DNA from: DASUDX01 sp036275365
GTDB lineage: Bacteria; Pseudomonadota; Gammaproteobacteria; Nevskiales; Nevskiaceae
NCBI GenBank assembly: GCA_036275365.1
Contig: DASUDX010000135.1
Span: 1 to 64,000 of the forward strand
Direction: 5' to 3'
Length of the DNA: 64,000 nt
The notes beneath the pieces were generated by a model. The model was given only the letters and a program-made list of their open reading frames with translations. It was not told where the DNA came from and did not search any database. This document shows positions 24,548-35,025 of this stretch, piece after piece (the first letter of the stretch is position 1; the number at the start of each line of letters is the position of its first letter). The translations under genes were made by a program, and so were the position numbers.

Positions 24548-25770
24548 AGCCGCTCGCGGTCGAGGGCGTTCTCCCAGCGCGACACCGCAAGCGCCGCCAC
24601 CGCGTTGCCGACCAGATTGGTCAGCGCCCGCGCCTCGCTCATGAAGCGGTCGATGCCGAGAATCAGGGCGAGGCTGGCCATCGGTACCGCCGGCACCACC
24701 GCCAGGGTCGCCGCCAGGGTGATGAAGCCGGAGCCGGTCACCCCGGCCGCCCCCTTGGAGGTGAGCATGGCCACCGCCAGCACGGTGAGCTGGTCGGTCA
24801 GGCTCAGCGGCACGCCCAGCGCCTGGGCCAGGAACACCACCGCCAGGGTCAGATAGATGTTGGTGCCGTCGAGATTGAACGAGTAGCCGCTGGGGACCAC
24901 CAGGCCCACCACGCCGCGGGCGCAGCCGGCCGCCTCGAGCTTCTGCATCAGCGGCACCAGGGCGGATTCCGAGGACGAGGTGCCGAGCACCAGCAGCAGT
25001 TCCTCGCGCAGATAGCGGATCAGCCGCAGGATCGAGAAGCCGCACAGCGCGGCCACCGGTCCCAGCACACCGAGGATGAACAGTCCGCAGGCGAGATAGA
25101 AGCTGCCCATCAGCCGCAGCAAGGGGCCCAGGCTGTCGAGGCCGTACTTGCCGAGCGTGAAGGCCATCGCCGCGCCGGCGCCCAGCGGCGCCAGCCGCAT
25201 CACCAGACCGAGCATGCGGAAGAACACCTGCATCAGCTGCTCGCAGAGTTCGCGCAGGGCCGTGGCGCGATCGCCCAGGGCGGCCAGCGAGAAACCGAAC
25301 AGCAGGGCCAGCAGCAGCACCTGCAGCAGGCTGCCCTGACCGGTGAAGGCATCGAGGAAGCTGCGCGGGATGATGCCGAGCAGGAAGGACACCACCGACT
25401 GCTCGCGGGCGGCTCCGGCATAGGCGGCCACCGCCTCGGCATCGAGGCTGGCCGGATCCACATTGAACCCCGCGCCGGGCTGGAGCCCGTTCACCACCAG
25501 CAGGCCGAGAATCAGGGCCAGCGTGGAGATCAGCTCGAAATAGAGCAGGGCCTTGGCCCCCACCCGGCCCACCTTGCGCACATCGGCCACCCCGCCGATG
25601 CCCAGCACCACGGTGAGGAAGATCAGCGGCGCGATCAGCATCTTGATCAGCGCGATGAAGCCATCGCCCAGCGGCTTGAGCGCCACCCCGGTGGCGGGCG
25701 CGACCAGACCCAGCAGACCGCCGAGGACGATGCCGGCCAGCACCCAGAGATAGAACCGTCCGCCGGCCAT
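24523..25770 (-). CDS. Dicarboxylate/amino acid:cation symporter (DAACS family)
   Basis: A 415-residue inner-membrane symporter of the GltP/DctA family with eight helices and two hairpins. Signatures: the HP1 serine-rich motif GTSSSESALVPLM, the TM7 motif NLDGTNIYLT, HP2 SKGAAGVTGSGFI and the TM8 segment DRFMSEARALTNLVGNAVA. It takes up C4-dicarboxylates or glutamate/aspartate with Na+ or H+; the sequence does not separate these. ATG at 25770, two bases after the stop of the DUF486 gene, so they are co-transcribed. The 3' end overlaps the yciK-like gene on the other strand. Confidence 0.92.
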   Translation of the reverse strand: MAGGRFYLWVLAGIVLGGLLGLVAPATGVALKPLGDGFIALIKMLIAPLIFLTVVLGIGGVADVRKVGRVGAKALLYFELISTLALILGLLVVNGLQPGAGFNVDPASLDAEAVAAYAGAAREQSVVSFLLGIIPRSFLDAFTGQGSLLQVLLLALLFGFSLAALGDRATALRELCEQLMQVFFRMLGLVMRLAPLGAGAAMAFTLGKYGLDSLGPLLRLMGSFYLACGLFILGVLGPVAALCGFSILRLIRYLREELLLVLGTSSSESALVPLMQKLEAAGCARGVVGLVVPSGYSFNLDGTNIYLTLAVVFLAQALGVPLSLTDQLTVLAVAMLTSKGAAGVTGSGFITLAATLAVVPAVPMASLALILGIDRFMSEARALTNLVGNAVAALAVSRWENALDRERLQRALAPP

Positions 25771-25772
25771 GC

Positions 25773-26126
25773 TCAGGCGCCGCGGAAGATGAAGTACACC
25801 GCGCCGAGCAGGCACAGCCCGGCCCAGAGGAAGTCCAGCCGCAACGGCTGCTTCATGTAGAGCAGGGCGAAGGGCACGAACACCAGCAGGGTCAGCGCCT
25901 CCTGCAGGATCTTGAGCTGGGCCAGCGACAGCCCGCCGCCGTAGCCGATGCGGTTGGCCGGCACCATCACCAGGTACTCGAAGAAGGCGATGCCCCAGGA
26001 GACCAGCACCGCCATCCACAGCGGGCGGCTGCCGAGTTCGCGCAGGTGCGCATACCAGGCAAAGGTCATGAAGACATTGGAAACCAGCAGCAGACCGGTG
26101 GTCTGCAGCAGCGGCGAGAGCGTCAT
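25773..26126 (-). CDS. DUF486 (DMT-like) small membrane protein
   Basis: A 117-residue protein with four predicted membrane helices, matching the DUF486 family: SNVFMTFAWYAHL, LVSWGIAFFEYLVMVPANRIG and QLKILQEALTLLVF are its typical blocks. The family resembles small drug/metabolite transporter halves; function unknown. The ATG at 26126 is chosen over upstream in-frame codons because it begins at the conserved first helix. First gene of a two-gene unit with the symporter. Confidence 0.85.
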   Translation of the reverse strand: MTLSPLLQTTGLLLVSNVFMTFAWYAHLRELGSRPLWMAVLVSWGIAFFEYLVMVPANRIGYGGGLSLAQLKILQEALTLLVFVPFALLYMKQPLRLDFLWAGLCLLGAVYFIFRGA

Positions 26127-26156
26127 GGGGGCCGGGGACAGGGGTGACAGATCCAC

Positions 26157-26162
26157 ACTCTA
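26157..26162 (-). promoter_or_regulatory. Candidate -10 for the DUF486-symporter unit
   Basis: TAGAGT on the minus strand, about 30 bases before the DUF486 ATG, in the divergent intergenic region shared with the hybrid kinase gene. Confidence 0.35.
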
Positions 26163-26199
26163 GTGCGGGATATCCCCCGCCGGCGGCTCTTCCCTCCCG

Positions 26200-26205
26200 C
26201 ATAAT
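26200..26205 (+). promoter_or_regulatory. Candidate -10 of the hybrid kinase gene
   Basis: CATAAT lies seven bases before the ATG at 26213, a spacing that would give a leaderless or nearly leaderless mRNA. Confidence 0.35.
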
Positions 26206-26212
26206 CGGGCGG

Positions 26213-29200
26213 ATGGGGCGCCATGCATCGCCAGGGGAGGACCGACACCGGCTGACCGCGCTCGCGGTGCTGCTGCTCGGCGGCTTCGGGCTGGTCTGGC
26301 TGGCCCTGAGCCTGAGCCTCGCGCCTCCGCAGCCGGCGGCCCCGGCGCTGGCCGTCGGGCTCGCGGTCGGCGCCGGCGTTCATCACGGCTGGCCGGGCCT
26401 GCTGGCGGTGGGCCTCGGCATGATCGCCGCGACCCTCGCCCACGCCGGCGCGCCGCCGACCGCGGCGGCCCTGCTGGCGGCCCTGAGCCAGGCCCTGGTG
26501 GCCGTGCTGGGTGCGGCCCTGGTGAGCTGGCGGCTGCGCCGGCTGGGGAGCCCGGCCGAGCCGCCCCGGCTGGGCCGCCTGCTGATCGCGGTCCTGCCGG
26601 CCAGCGGTGCAACCGCGATGGCCGACGGCGCTCGCGTCCTGCTGCTGGAAGGACCGGGCGGGGAGGCCGCCAGCCAGGCGGTGGGCGCGGCCCTGGGCAC
26701 CCTCAGCGGACTGTGGATGCTGCTGCCCCTGGCCTATCTGCCGCCGGTACGCGACCGCGCCGCCCAGCGCTCCTTCCTGCTGTACTGGGCGCTGCCGGCG
26801 GTGATCGCCTTTGCCCTGATCCAGGCCCTGTTGCCGACGGTGCTGCGCGACAACCGCGAGACCCTGCGGTCGGCGCTGGCCCTGGAACTGGAAAGCCTGC
26901 AGGAGGGGCTGGCGCTAGAAACCGGCACCGCCGGGCTGACTCTGGAGGCCCTGGGCGCCTACTTCGACAGCAGCGAGTACGTCAGCCATGCGGAGTTCCT
27001 CGACTACACCAGCCGGCTGACCCGCAGCGCCGGCCTGTCGCGACCCCTGGCCTGGGCGCCACTGATCGACTCGCCGGCACGGCGCCTGGAGATCGAGGCC
27101 CTGGCCCGGGCCGAGGGCCTGAACCTGGCAGCGATCCGTCCCCTTCCGGAAGGCGATCCACAGCTCGGCACCCAGGTGCCTCTGCTCTACCTGGACGCCG
27201 CCCAGGTACCCGAGCGCCTGCGCGGACTGGATCTGTGGTCGGAGCGCCAGCGCCGCGAGACCTTGCAGACCGCGCTGCTGCGCCGTGGCCTGGCGGTGTC
27301 CCCCCCGCTGACGCTGAGCGGCACCCGGCCGGTCCGCCAGGCCTATCTGCTGGAGCGGCCGGTCTACCAGCAGGGGCGCAGCCACCCCCAGCGCGGCTTC
27401 GTCCAGGCCCTGATCCCGGTCGCCGATCTGGTCGATCCCCTGCTGGCACGAGCCGAGCGCGAGGGCCTGCAGCTGCAGATCGTCGATCTCGACGCCGGGC
27501 GAGTGCTGAACGGAGCGCGTCCATTGCCGCTGCTGGACGGTGCCATCGAGGCCCGCCAGGGCTTCAACTGGCTGGGTCGGCGGCTGGAACTGCAGGCCCG
27601 GATGCTGCCGCGGTTCCGCCAGGGTCACGGCGGCCAGGATCCGCTGTGGACGCAACGCGGCGCCGCCCTGCTGCTGGTCGCCTTCACCCTGTTCCTGTTC
27701 AGCCGCTGGCGCCAGGCCGAGGAGAGCGCAAGGCTGGCCCGCACCCTCGCCGAACGCAATGACCAGCTGCGGCGCACCTCGCGGCTGTTCGAGAGCGTGG
27801 CCGAGTCCACCCCGGTAGGCATCTTCCGCAGCAGCCCCGAGGGGCCGTTGCGCTATGCCAATCCCGTGTTTCTGGAGCTCACCGGGCTGTCCTCGCTGCG
27901 CGCGGTGCAGCGCTTCGACTGGGTCTACCCGGCGGATCGCAGCCGCTATCTGCAGGCGCGCCAGCAGGCGCGCCGGCTCGGCCTGCCTTTCCATCACACC
28001 CTGCGCATCCAGGCCGCCGACCGCGGCCTGCGCTGGGTGGAGATACGCGCCCAGCCGGTGCGCGATGCCCAGGGGCAGTTCGATGGCCATATCGGCTCGA
28101 TGGTCGACATCACGCCGATGAAGCTGACCGAGCTGGCCCAGCGCCATCTGGCCCAGACGGCGGACCCCTCCCCCGAGGTCTTCCATCAGCAGATTGTGCG
28201 GGGTCTCGCCGAGGTGTTCTCCGCACCGCTGGCCTACATCGCCCAGTACGACCACAGCCGTCCCGGCTGGTGCCGGATGCTCGCCCAGATCGAAAACGGC
28301 GTGCTGCGCGAGCCCTATGACTATCCCTTCGATCTGACCCCCTGCGCGGCCCTGCTGAAGCAGGACCTGCTGGTGATTCCCGACAATGTGCGGCTGCTCT
28401 ACCCGCAGGCGCCGATGCTCGAGTCCTGGGAGGCGCGGGCCTTTGCCGCGGCCGCGCTGCGCGACGAGCAGGGCGAGGTGCATGGGCTGATCGGGCTGCT
28501 GCACCCGCAGCCCCTGCTGGGTCTCGACGCGGCGGCGGTGCTCGAGCTGTTCCGCCTGCGTATCGCCGGCCAGATGCAGGCCTGGCGCCACCAGCAGGCG
28601 CAGCAAACCCTGCTCGACAGCCTCGAGCAGCGGGTGCAGTCGCGCACCGCCGAGCTCACCCGCGCCAAGCAGGAGGCGGAGCAGGCCAACCGGGCCAAGG
28701 GCGACTTCCTGGCCCTGATGAGCCATGAAATCCGCACCCCGATGAACAGCGCGCTGGGCCTGCTGGAACTGCTGCTGCTGCGGCCGCTCGAACGTGACGT
28801 CCGCCAGATGCTGCTGGCCGCGCAGGATGCCGGGCTCTCGCTGATGCGGCTGATCGACGATCTGCTCGACTTCTCGCGCATCGATGCCGGCAAGCTGGAG
28901 CTGCGCAGCGAGCCGACCCGTCTGGCCGGTCTGGCCGCCCAGCTCGACGGCCTCTACGGTGCCTCGATCCGCGGCAAGGGCCTGGGCTGGCGGCTGTCGC
29001 TGGCGGCGGATCTGGCACCGGCCTATGAGGTCGACCGGCTGCGCCTGCAGCAAATCCTCGGCAACCTGCTGTCCAACGCCCTGAAGTTCACCGAGCAGGG
29101 CGAGATCAGCCTGAGCATCACCCGCCGAGCGGACGGCGACGGCCGGCTGCATGCCCTGCGCTTCGAGGTCCGTGACAGTGGCGTGGGCATTGCCCCGGCC

Positions 29201-30223
29201 GAGCAGGCGCGGATCTTCGAGCCCTTCGTCCAGGCGCGCGGGCCGCGACCGGCGGGCACCGGCGGCAGCGGACTGGGGCTGTCGATCTCGCGGCGGCTGG
29301 CCGAGCAGATGGGGGGCGAGCTGCAGCTGCGCAGCGTCGAAGGCCGTGGCACCCAGCTGATCCTGCTGCTGAGCCTGGCCCCGGCCGAGCCGGCCGCGGA
29401 GCCGGTGGCGGCGCCGCCGCCGGTCATCGAGGCCCCGTCCGGCGGCCTCACCGTGCTGGCAGTCGACGACCACGGGCCGACCCGTGTGCTGCTGGAGCAC
29501 CAGCTGCACCAGCTGGGCTATGGCTGCGTGCTGGCGCGGGATGGCGACGAGGCCTGGCTGCTGTGGCGCGAGCATCGCTACCGGCTGGTGCTCACCGACT
29601 GCAACATGCTGCCGGTGGACGGCCACGAGCTGGCCCGGCGCATCCGCGCCGAGGAGGCGCTGAGCGCCGATCGACGCCGCACCCGGATCATCGGCTGCAC
29701 CGCCAGCCGCTCCGCCGGTGGGGGCGAGGAGCTGCCGCTGGCCGCCGGCGCGGCGATGGATCGCCTGCTCAGCAAGCCGCTGTCGCTGCGCCAGCTGGGT
29801 CTGGCCCTGGCCGGCCCGGTCAGTGCCGATGCCCGGGTAGAGCCGGCCATTCCGGCATCCAGCGCGGCGGACGGGTCGTCGGAGCCGGCCGCCGCCACCC
29901 CGCGGCAGCGCGCCCTGCAGCGCCTCGGACGCCTGACCGGGGGCGATCCGACCCTGGCCGCCAGCCTGCTGGCCGACTTCCTCCACAGCCTCGGCGAGGA
30001 CCTCGCGGCAGTGGACGCCGGCCTCGCTTCCGGGGATAGTGTGGCGGTTGCTCGCTGCCTGCATCGGATCAAGGGCTCGGTTGCCGCCTTCGCCGATGCC
30101 GGGCTGCTGGAGCGCATCACCCACCTGTACGCCACTGCCCATGCCGGCGGTCTGGAACAGGTGCATCGAGAACGAGCCGGCATGGATGCCGCCCTGCAGG
30201 ATTACTGGAAGGACCCCGCGTGA
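26213..30223 (+). CDS. Multi-sensor hybrid histidine kinase (MASE1-like, CHASE, PAS, GAF, HK, REC, HPt)
   Basis: A 1336-residue membrane phosphorelay protein. About 15-220: a multi-helix MASE1-like integral membrane sensor. About 230-475: an extracytoplasmic CHASE domain. A membrane helix near 485-505 follows. PAS about 520-640 and GAF-like about 650-790. HisKA with His838 in LMSHEIRTPMN. HATPase with NLLSNALKFTE, DSGVGIAP and GSGLGLSIS. Receiver with Asp1129 in VLTDCNMLPVDG. C-terminal HPt with His1284 in CLHRIKGS. This is the BvgS/ArcB layout. Its last codon overlaps the GTG of the receiver-EAL gene, so the HPt probably feeds that regulator. The ATG at 26213 is preferred to an earlier in-frame codon. 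Confidence 0.9.
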   Translation: MGRHASPGEDRHRLTALAVLLLGGFGLVWLALSLSLAPPQPAAPALAVGLAVGAGVHHGWPGLLAVGLGMIAATLAHAGAPPTAAALLAALSQALVAVLGAALVSWRLRRLGSPAEPPRLGRLLIAVLPASGATAMADGARVLLLEGPGGEAASQAVGAALGTLSGLWMLLPLAYLPPVRDRAAQRSFLLYWALPAVIAFALIQALLPTVLRDNRETLRSALALELESLQEGLALETGTAGLTLEALGAYFDSSEYVSHAEFLDYTSRLTRSAGLSRPLAWAPLIDSPARRLEIEALARAEGLNLAAIRPLPEGDPQLGTQVPLLYLDAAQVPERLRGLDLWSERQRRETLQTALLRRGLAVSPPLTLSGTRPVRQAYLLERPVYQQGRSHPQRGFVQALIPVADLVDPLLARAEREGLQLQIVDLDAGRVLNGARPLPLLDGAIEARQGFNWLGRRLELQARMLPRFRQGHGGQDPLWTQRGAALLLVAFTLFLFSRWRQAEESARLARTLAERNDQLRRTSRLFESVAESTPVGIFRSSPEGPLRYANPVFLELTGLSSLRAVQRFDWVYPADRSRYLQARQQARRLGLPFHHTLRIQAADRGLRWVEIRAQPVRDAQGQFDGHIGSMVDITPMKLTELAQRHLAQTADPSPEVFHQQIVRGLAEVFSAPLAYIAQYDHSRPGWCRMLAQIENGVLREPYDYPFDLTPCAALLKQDLLVIPDNVRLLYPQAPMLESWEARAFAAAALRDEQGEVHGLIGLLHPQPLLGLDAAAVLELFRLRIAGQMQAWRHQQAQQTLLDSLEQRVQSRTAELTRAKQEAEQANRAKGDFLALMSHEIRTPMNSALGLLELLLLRPLERDVRQMLLAAQDAGLSLMRLIDDLLDFSRIDAGKLELRSEPTRLAGLAAQLDGLYGASIRGKGLGWRLSLAADLAPAYEVDRLRLQQILGNLLSNALKFTEQGEISLSITRRADGDGRLHALRFEVRDSGVGIAPAEQARIFEPFVQARGPRPAGTGGSGLGLSISRRLAEQMGGELQLRSVEGRGTQLILLLSLAPAEPAAEPVAAPPPVIEAPSGGLTVLAVDDHGPTRVLLEHQLHQLGYGCVLARDGDEAWLLWREHRYRLVLTDCNMLPVDGHELARRIRAEEALSADRRRTRIIGCTASRSAGGGEELPLAAGAAMDRLLSKPLSLRQLGLALAGPVSADARVEPAIPASSAADGSSEPAAATPRQRALQRLGRLTGGDPTLAASLLADFLHSLGEDLAAVDAGLASGDSVAVARCLHRIKGSVAAFADAGLLERITHLYATAHAGGLEQVHRERAGMDAALQDYWKDPA

Positions 30224-31467
30224 CCTCGGCCATTGGCTTGCGCTACCGCACCGCCCTGGTGGTGGACGATCATGCCGTGCAGCGCCGCCTCGCCGAGGCG
30301 GTGCTGCGTCTGCTCGGCGTGGGACAGGTGCTCGGCGCCGGCAGCAGCGAGCAGGCCTTGAGCCTGGCCCGCGAGCACCAGCCGGAGCTGCTGCTCTGCG
30401 ACATCGACATGCCGGGGACCGATGGCATCGCCCTGCTGCGCCAGCTGGCCCAGCTGCCCCAGCCACCGGCGGTGGTGGTGATCTCCGCGGTGGATGCGGC
30501 GCTGCTCCGGACCGTGGGCCAGCTGGCCCGCCAGTTCGGGCTGGAGGTGCTGGGCGCCCTGCCCAAGCCGGTCGGGGAACCCACCCTCGGCCCGCTGCTC
30601 CTGCACAGCGTGGCGCCTCCGGAGGGCAGCGAGCGCTATGCAGACCCGCACCGCGGCCCGCTGGCCGAGAGCGTGCTGGAGCAGGCCCTGGCCGAGCGCT
30701 GGTTCGTGCCGTACTACGAACCCAAGGTGGACCGCCGCAGCGGCCGGGTGCTCGGCGCCGAGGTGCTGGCCCGCCTGCAGCCGCCCTCCGGCGAGCCGGT
30801 GAGCCCCTCGCGCTTCATCGCCGCGCTGGAGCGCATGGGACGGATCAATCCCATGCTCTGGCAGCTGGCCGAACAGAGCTTCCGCTTCGCCGGCCAGCTC
30901 ACCGACCAGGGCTGGCCGATCCAGCTCTCGTTCAATCTCGCCCCCCAGCAGCTGCTTGACGACCAGCTGGTCGAACGCTTCGTCGACCTGCTGCGCGAGC
31001 ATGGCCTGTCGGCCCGCCAGATCACCCTGGAGATCACCGAATCGGCCGCCATCGATGCCCGCGAGCAGACACTGGAGCGGCTGGCGCGGCTGCGTCTGCG
31101 CGGCTTCGGCCTGTCGGTGGATGACTTCGGCACCGGCTACTCCTCGCTGGCCCAGCTTTCCAGCGTGCCGTTCTCGGAACTCAAGATCGACCGCAGCTTC
31201 AGCGCCGGCGCGGTGGACGACTATCGCGCCCGGGCGGTGGTCGAGAGCTGTCTGGACCTGGCGCGCCGGATGTCGCTGAAGACCTGCGCCGAAGGGGTGG
31301 AGACGCTGGGCATCTTCCACCTGCTGCAGGATCTGCGCTGCGATACCTTCCAGGGCTATCTGTTCAGCCGGCCGCGGCCCGAGGCGAGTTTCCTGACCTG
31401 GGCACGCGAATGGAACGCCTCCGGCGCCTACCGCGACCTCTGCCTGAGCGAACCGCCGCGCAGCTGA
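30220..31467 (+). CDS. Response regulator with EAL c-di-GMP phosphodiesterase output
   Basis: A 415-residue protein: receiver (about 8-125; Asp in LLCDIDMPGTDG, Lys in ALPKPV) and EAL domain (about 150-400). The catalytic set looks intact: GAEVLARLQ (EVL in place of EAL, Glu kept), FNLAPQQL, LEITES, VDDFGTGYSSL, LKIDRSF, AEGVET and FQGYLFSRP. It should hydrolyse c-di-GMP to pGpG under phosphorylation control, like RocR/PvrR proteins. GTG start overlapping the stop of the hybrid kinase (GTGA). It converges on fleQ, itself a c-di-GMP-responsive activator in Pseudomonas. Confidence 0.92.
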   Translation: MTSAIGLRYRTALVVDDHAVQRRLAEAVLRLLGVGQVLGAGSSEQALSLAREHQPELLLCDIDMPGTDGIALLRQLAQLPQPPAVVVISAVDAALLRTVGQLARQFGLEVLGALPKPVGEPTLGPLLLHSVAPPEGSERYADPHRGPLAESVLEQALAERWFVPYYEPKVDRRSGRVLGAEVLARLQPPSGEPVSPSRFIAALERMGRINPMLWQLAEQSFRFAGQLTDQGWPIQLSFNLAPQQLLDDQLVERFVDLLREHGLSARQITLEITESAAIDAREQTLERLARLRLRGFGLSVDDFGTGYSSLAQLSSVPFSELKIDRSFSAGAVDDYRARAVVESCLDLARRMSLKTCAEGVETLGIFHLLQDLRCDTFQGYLFSRPRPEASFLTWAREWNASGAYRDLCLSEPPRS

Positions 31468-31476
31468 AGCGCGGCC

Positions 31477-32962
<1,486 letters not shown>

Positions 32963-32970
<8 letters not shown>

Positions 32971-33379
32971 CGAGAACCTCCCGCGGCTGACGGTTCTGCC
33001 GGCAGCGGTCGATCACCCCGGCGATCTCCCGCTCGAAATCGTTCTTGGCGACGAAGCCATCGGCACCCGCGGCGTGGGCGTGCTCGCGATGGGCGGCATC
33101 GTCGTAATGGCTGACCACCACCACCTGCGGGGGCTGGTCCTGCACCTTGATCAGCCGGGTGGCCTGCAGACCGCCCATGCCCGGCATCGAGATGTCCATC
33201 ACCACCAGATCGGGACGGAGCTGCTCGGCGAGCTTGACCGCCTCGAATCCATCCTGGCCCATCCCCACCAGTTCCGTTCCCGGCACCTCGGCCAGGAGAT
33301 GGCGGGCCAGCGTCAGAAAGCCCCGGTTGTCGTCCACCAGCAGCACCTTGACCGTGGCCCTGCCCTCGCTCTGCGTCAC
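32963..33379 (-). CDS. vemR: VemR-like single-domain response regulator
   Basis: A 138-residue lone receiver: acidic pair in VLLVDDNRGF, phospho-acceptor Asp62 in VVMDISMPGMGG, Lys in GFVAKNDFE. A longer frame starts at GTG 33415 inside rpoN, but the GTG at 33379 has a strong AGGAGG five bases upstream and fits the receiver start. Its place between rpoN and fleQ is that of vemR of Xanthomonas campestris, an atypical regulator of virulence, exopolysaccharide and motility encoded between rpoN2 and fleQ. The symbol rests on this synteny and the single-domain form. Confidence 0.82.
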
Positions 33380-33402
33380 TCCTGCCTCCTCGCACTCATT
33401 CC

Positions 33403-34896
33403 TCAGGCGCTCCACCGCGCCGTGCGGCCGATCCGGGCCGCCTGGACCCCGCGCTCTGCCGCCGGCGGGATCTTCATGGCCTCACGATACTTGGCCACCG
33501 TGCGTCTCGCCAGCTTGATGCCGGAGCGCAGCAGGATGGCGGTGATGGCCCCGTCGCAGAGCGGATCGCTGGCGCGCTCGCCGTCGATGATGCGGCGGAT
33601 CATCGCCTTCACCCCGGTACCGCTGACGGTACCCTCGGTGCCGCGGATCTCGCTGGGGAAGAAGGCCTTCATCTCGTACAGACCCCAGGGGGTGGCGACA
33701 TACTTGTTCTGGGTGATGCGGCAGACCGTGGACTCGTGCATGCCGATCTGCAGGGCGATCTCCTTGAGGGTGAGCCGCACCATGGCCTCCTCACCACGGG
33801 CCAGAAAGCCGGCCTGACGCTCGAAGATCGCCTGGGCGGTACGGATCAGCGTGTCGTGGCGCATCTCCAGCCCGCGCACCAGCCAGCGCGCTTCCTGCAG
33901 CTGGTCCTTGAGACCGCGATGGCTGGCGCCGCTGGCCAGGGCCCGCTCATAGAGCCGGTTGACCCGCAGGCGCGGCAGGCGGTCCTGGTTGAGCTGCACC
34001 CGCCAGGCGCCCGGACGGCCGCTGACGATCACATCGGGCACCACCGCCTCGGCCGGGGCGGCGTGGCGCGCGCCCGGCTTGGGGTCCAGCGCCAGCAGCA
34101 GGGCGATGGCCGCCCGCAGCTGCTCGCGGCTCACTCCCCATTCTTCACGCAGACGGGCCAGGTCCTCGGGCTGGCCAAAGCCCAGCTCGCCCAGACCCTC
34201 GGCGGCCAGCTGGCGGGCCAGGCGCAGCCCGCGGGTGCGCGGCGGCAGGCTGCCGAGCTGCAGCAGCAGGCATTCGGAGAGGCTGCGGGCGCCATAGCCG
34301 CAGGGCTCGGCGCTGTGGATCAGGGCGAGGGCCTGTTCCAGCTCCTCGCTGCTCACCGCCAGGCCCTCGGCCTGCAGCTCCTCGCTCAGCTCGAGGCAGC
34401 TGCGGGTGAGATAGCCGGCGTCATCGATGGCGTCGAGCAGATGCTCGACCAGCCGGCGCTGGCGGGCATCGCGGAACTGCGGCTCCAGCTGCGCCAGCAC
34501 CTGCAGGCGGGTGTCGGTGGGGCCGCTGGCCGGGGTGCGGGCCTCCCAGCTCTCGCCGTCCTCGTCGGTGGGCTCGCCACCGGACCAGCTTTCCCGCGAG
34601 GACCAGTCGAAATCCGCCTCCACCTCGCTCACCGCGCCGGCGTCGCAGCCACTGACCGCGGCCAGCGGCTCGGCCACATCGGCCTCGGCGGCCGGTTCGG
34701 CAGCGGACCAGTCGCGCGCCTCGGGGTCCTCGCTCTCGGCGTCCTCCTCGACCTCCAGCATCAGATTGCGCTCCAGGGCCTCGCGCATCTCCTGTTCCAG
34801 CTCCAGGGCCGAGAGCTGCAGCAGCCGGATCGACTGCAGCAGCTGCGGGGTGAGCGCCATCTGGTGGCCCAGCTGGGCGTGGAGTGCAGGCTGCAT
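33403..34896 (-). CDS. rpoN: RNA polymerase sigma-54 factor
   Basis: A 497-residue sigma-54. Region I is the Gln/Leu-rich N-terminus (LTPQLLQSIRLLQLSALELEQ less its first residues), region II is acidic (about 45-125), then the core-binding domain, the helix-turn-helix segment with KEIALQIGMHESTVCRI, and the RpoN box ARRTVAKYRE near the C-terminus. It sits among flagellar regulators, not beside the hpf/ptsN genes that usually follow housekeeping rpoN, so it corresponds to the flagellar RpoN2 of Xanthomonas. Its 3' end runs into the vemR ribosome site. A sigma-54-type promoter lies upstream. Confidence 0.95.
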   Translation of the reverse strand: MQPALHAQLGHQMALTPQLLQSIRLLQLSALELEQEMREALERNLMLEVEEDAESEDPEARDWSAAEPAAEADVAEPLAAVSGCDAGAVSEVEADFDWSSRESWSGGEPTDEDGESWEARTPASGPTDTRLQVLAQLEPQFRDARQRRLVEHLLDAIDDAGYLTRSCLELSEELQAEGLAVSSEELEQALALIHSAEPCGYGARSLSECLLLQLGSLPPRTRGLRLARQLAAEGLGELGFGQPEDLARLREEWGVSREQLRAAIALLLALDPKPGARHAAPAEAVVPDVIVSGRPGAWRVQLNQDRLPRLRVNRLYERALASGASHRGLKDQLQEARWLVRGLEMRHDTLIRTAQAIFERQAGFLARGEEAMVRLTLKEIALQIGMHESTVCRITQNKYVATPWGLYEMKAFFPSEIRGTEGTVSGTGVKAMIRRIIDGERASDPLCDGAITAILLRSGIKLARRTVAKYREAMKIPPAAERGVQAARIGRTARWSA

Positions 34897-34953
34897 GGAA
34901 GTCCCCTTTTTCGTGTGCCGGGCCGGATGCCGCGGTGGGGATAGCCTCGCGGG

Positions 34954-34969
34954 AGCAAGGCCTGTTCCG
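34954..34969 (-). promoter_or_regulatory. Sigma-54-type promoter before rpoN-vemR-fleQ
   Basis: On the minus strand CGGAAC-N5-TTGCT, with GG at -24 and GC at -12 separated by exactly ten bases. It matches the consensus TGGCAC-N5-TTGCW in most positions and lies about 58 bases before the rpoN ATG. If used, rpoN would be autoregulated with an enhancer-binding protein such as FleQ. The 129-base gap holds no gene. Confidence 0.4.
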
Positions 34970-35025
34970 TAGCAGTATTTTCCTGATCGAAACGAAGGTT
35001 TACCCTTACCTCCGTCAAGCTTCCG

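Noticed and set aside
26915..30466. A 1183-codon open frame antisense to the hybrid kinase, and similar long antisense frames (7555-10374, 14421-16319, 18291-20663, 37826-40837).
   Set aside because: High GC with strong third-position bias leaves antisense frames open. Their translations are Gln/Arg/Ala/Gly-rich with no domains, while the opposite strand encodes clear families.
33380..33415. A longer vemR start at GTG 33415 within rpoN.
   Set aside because: The GTG at 33379 has AGGAGG at ideal spacing and matches the start of the receiver fold.
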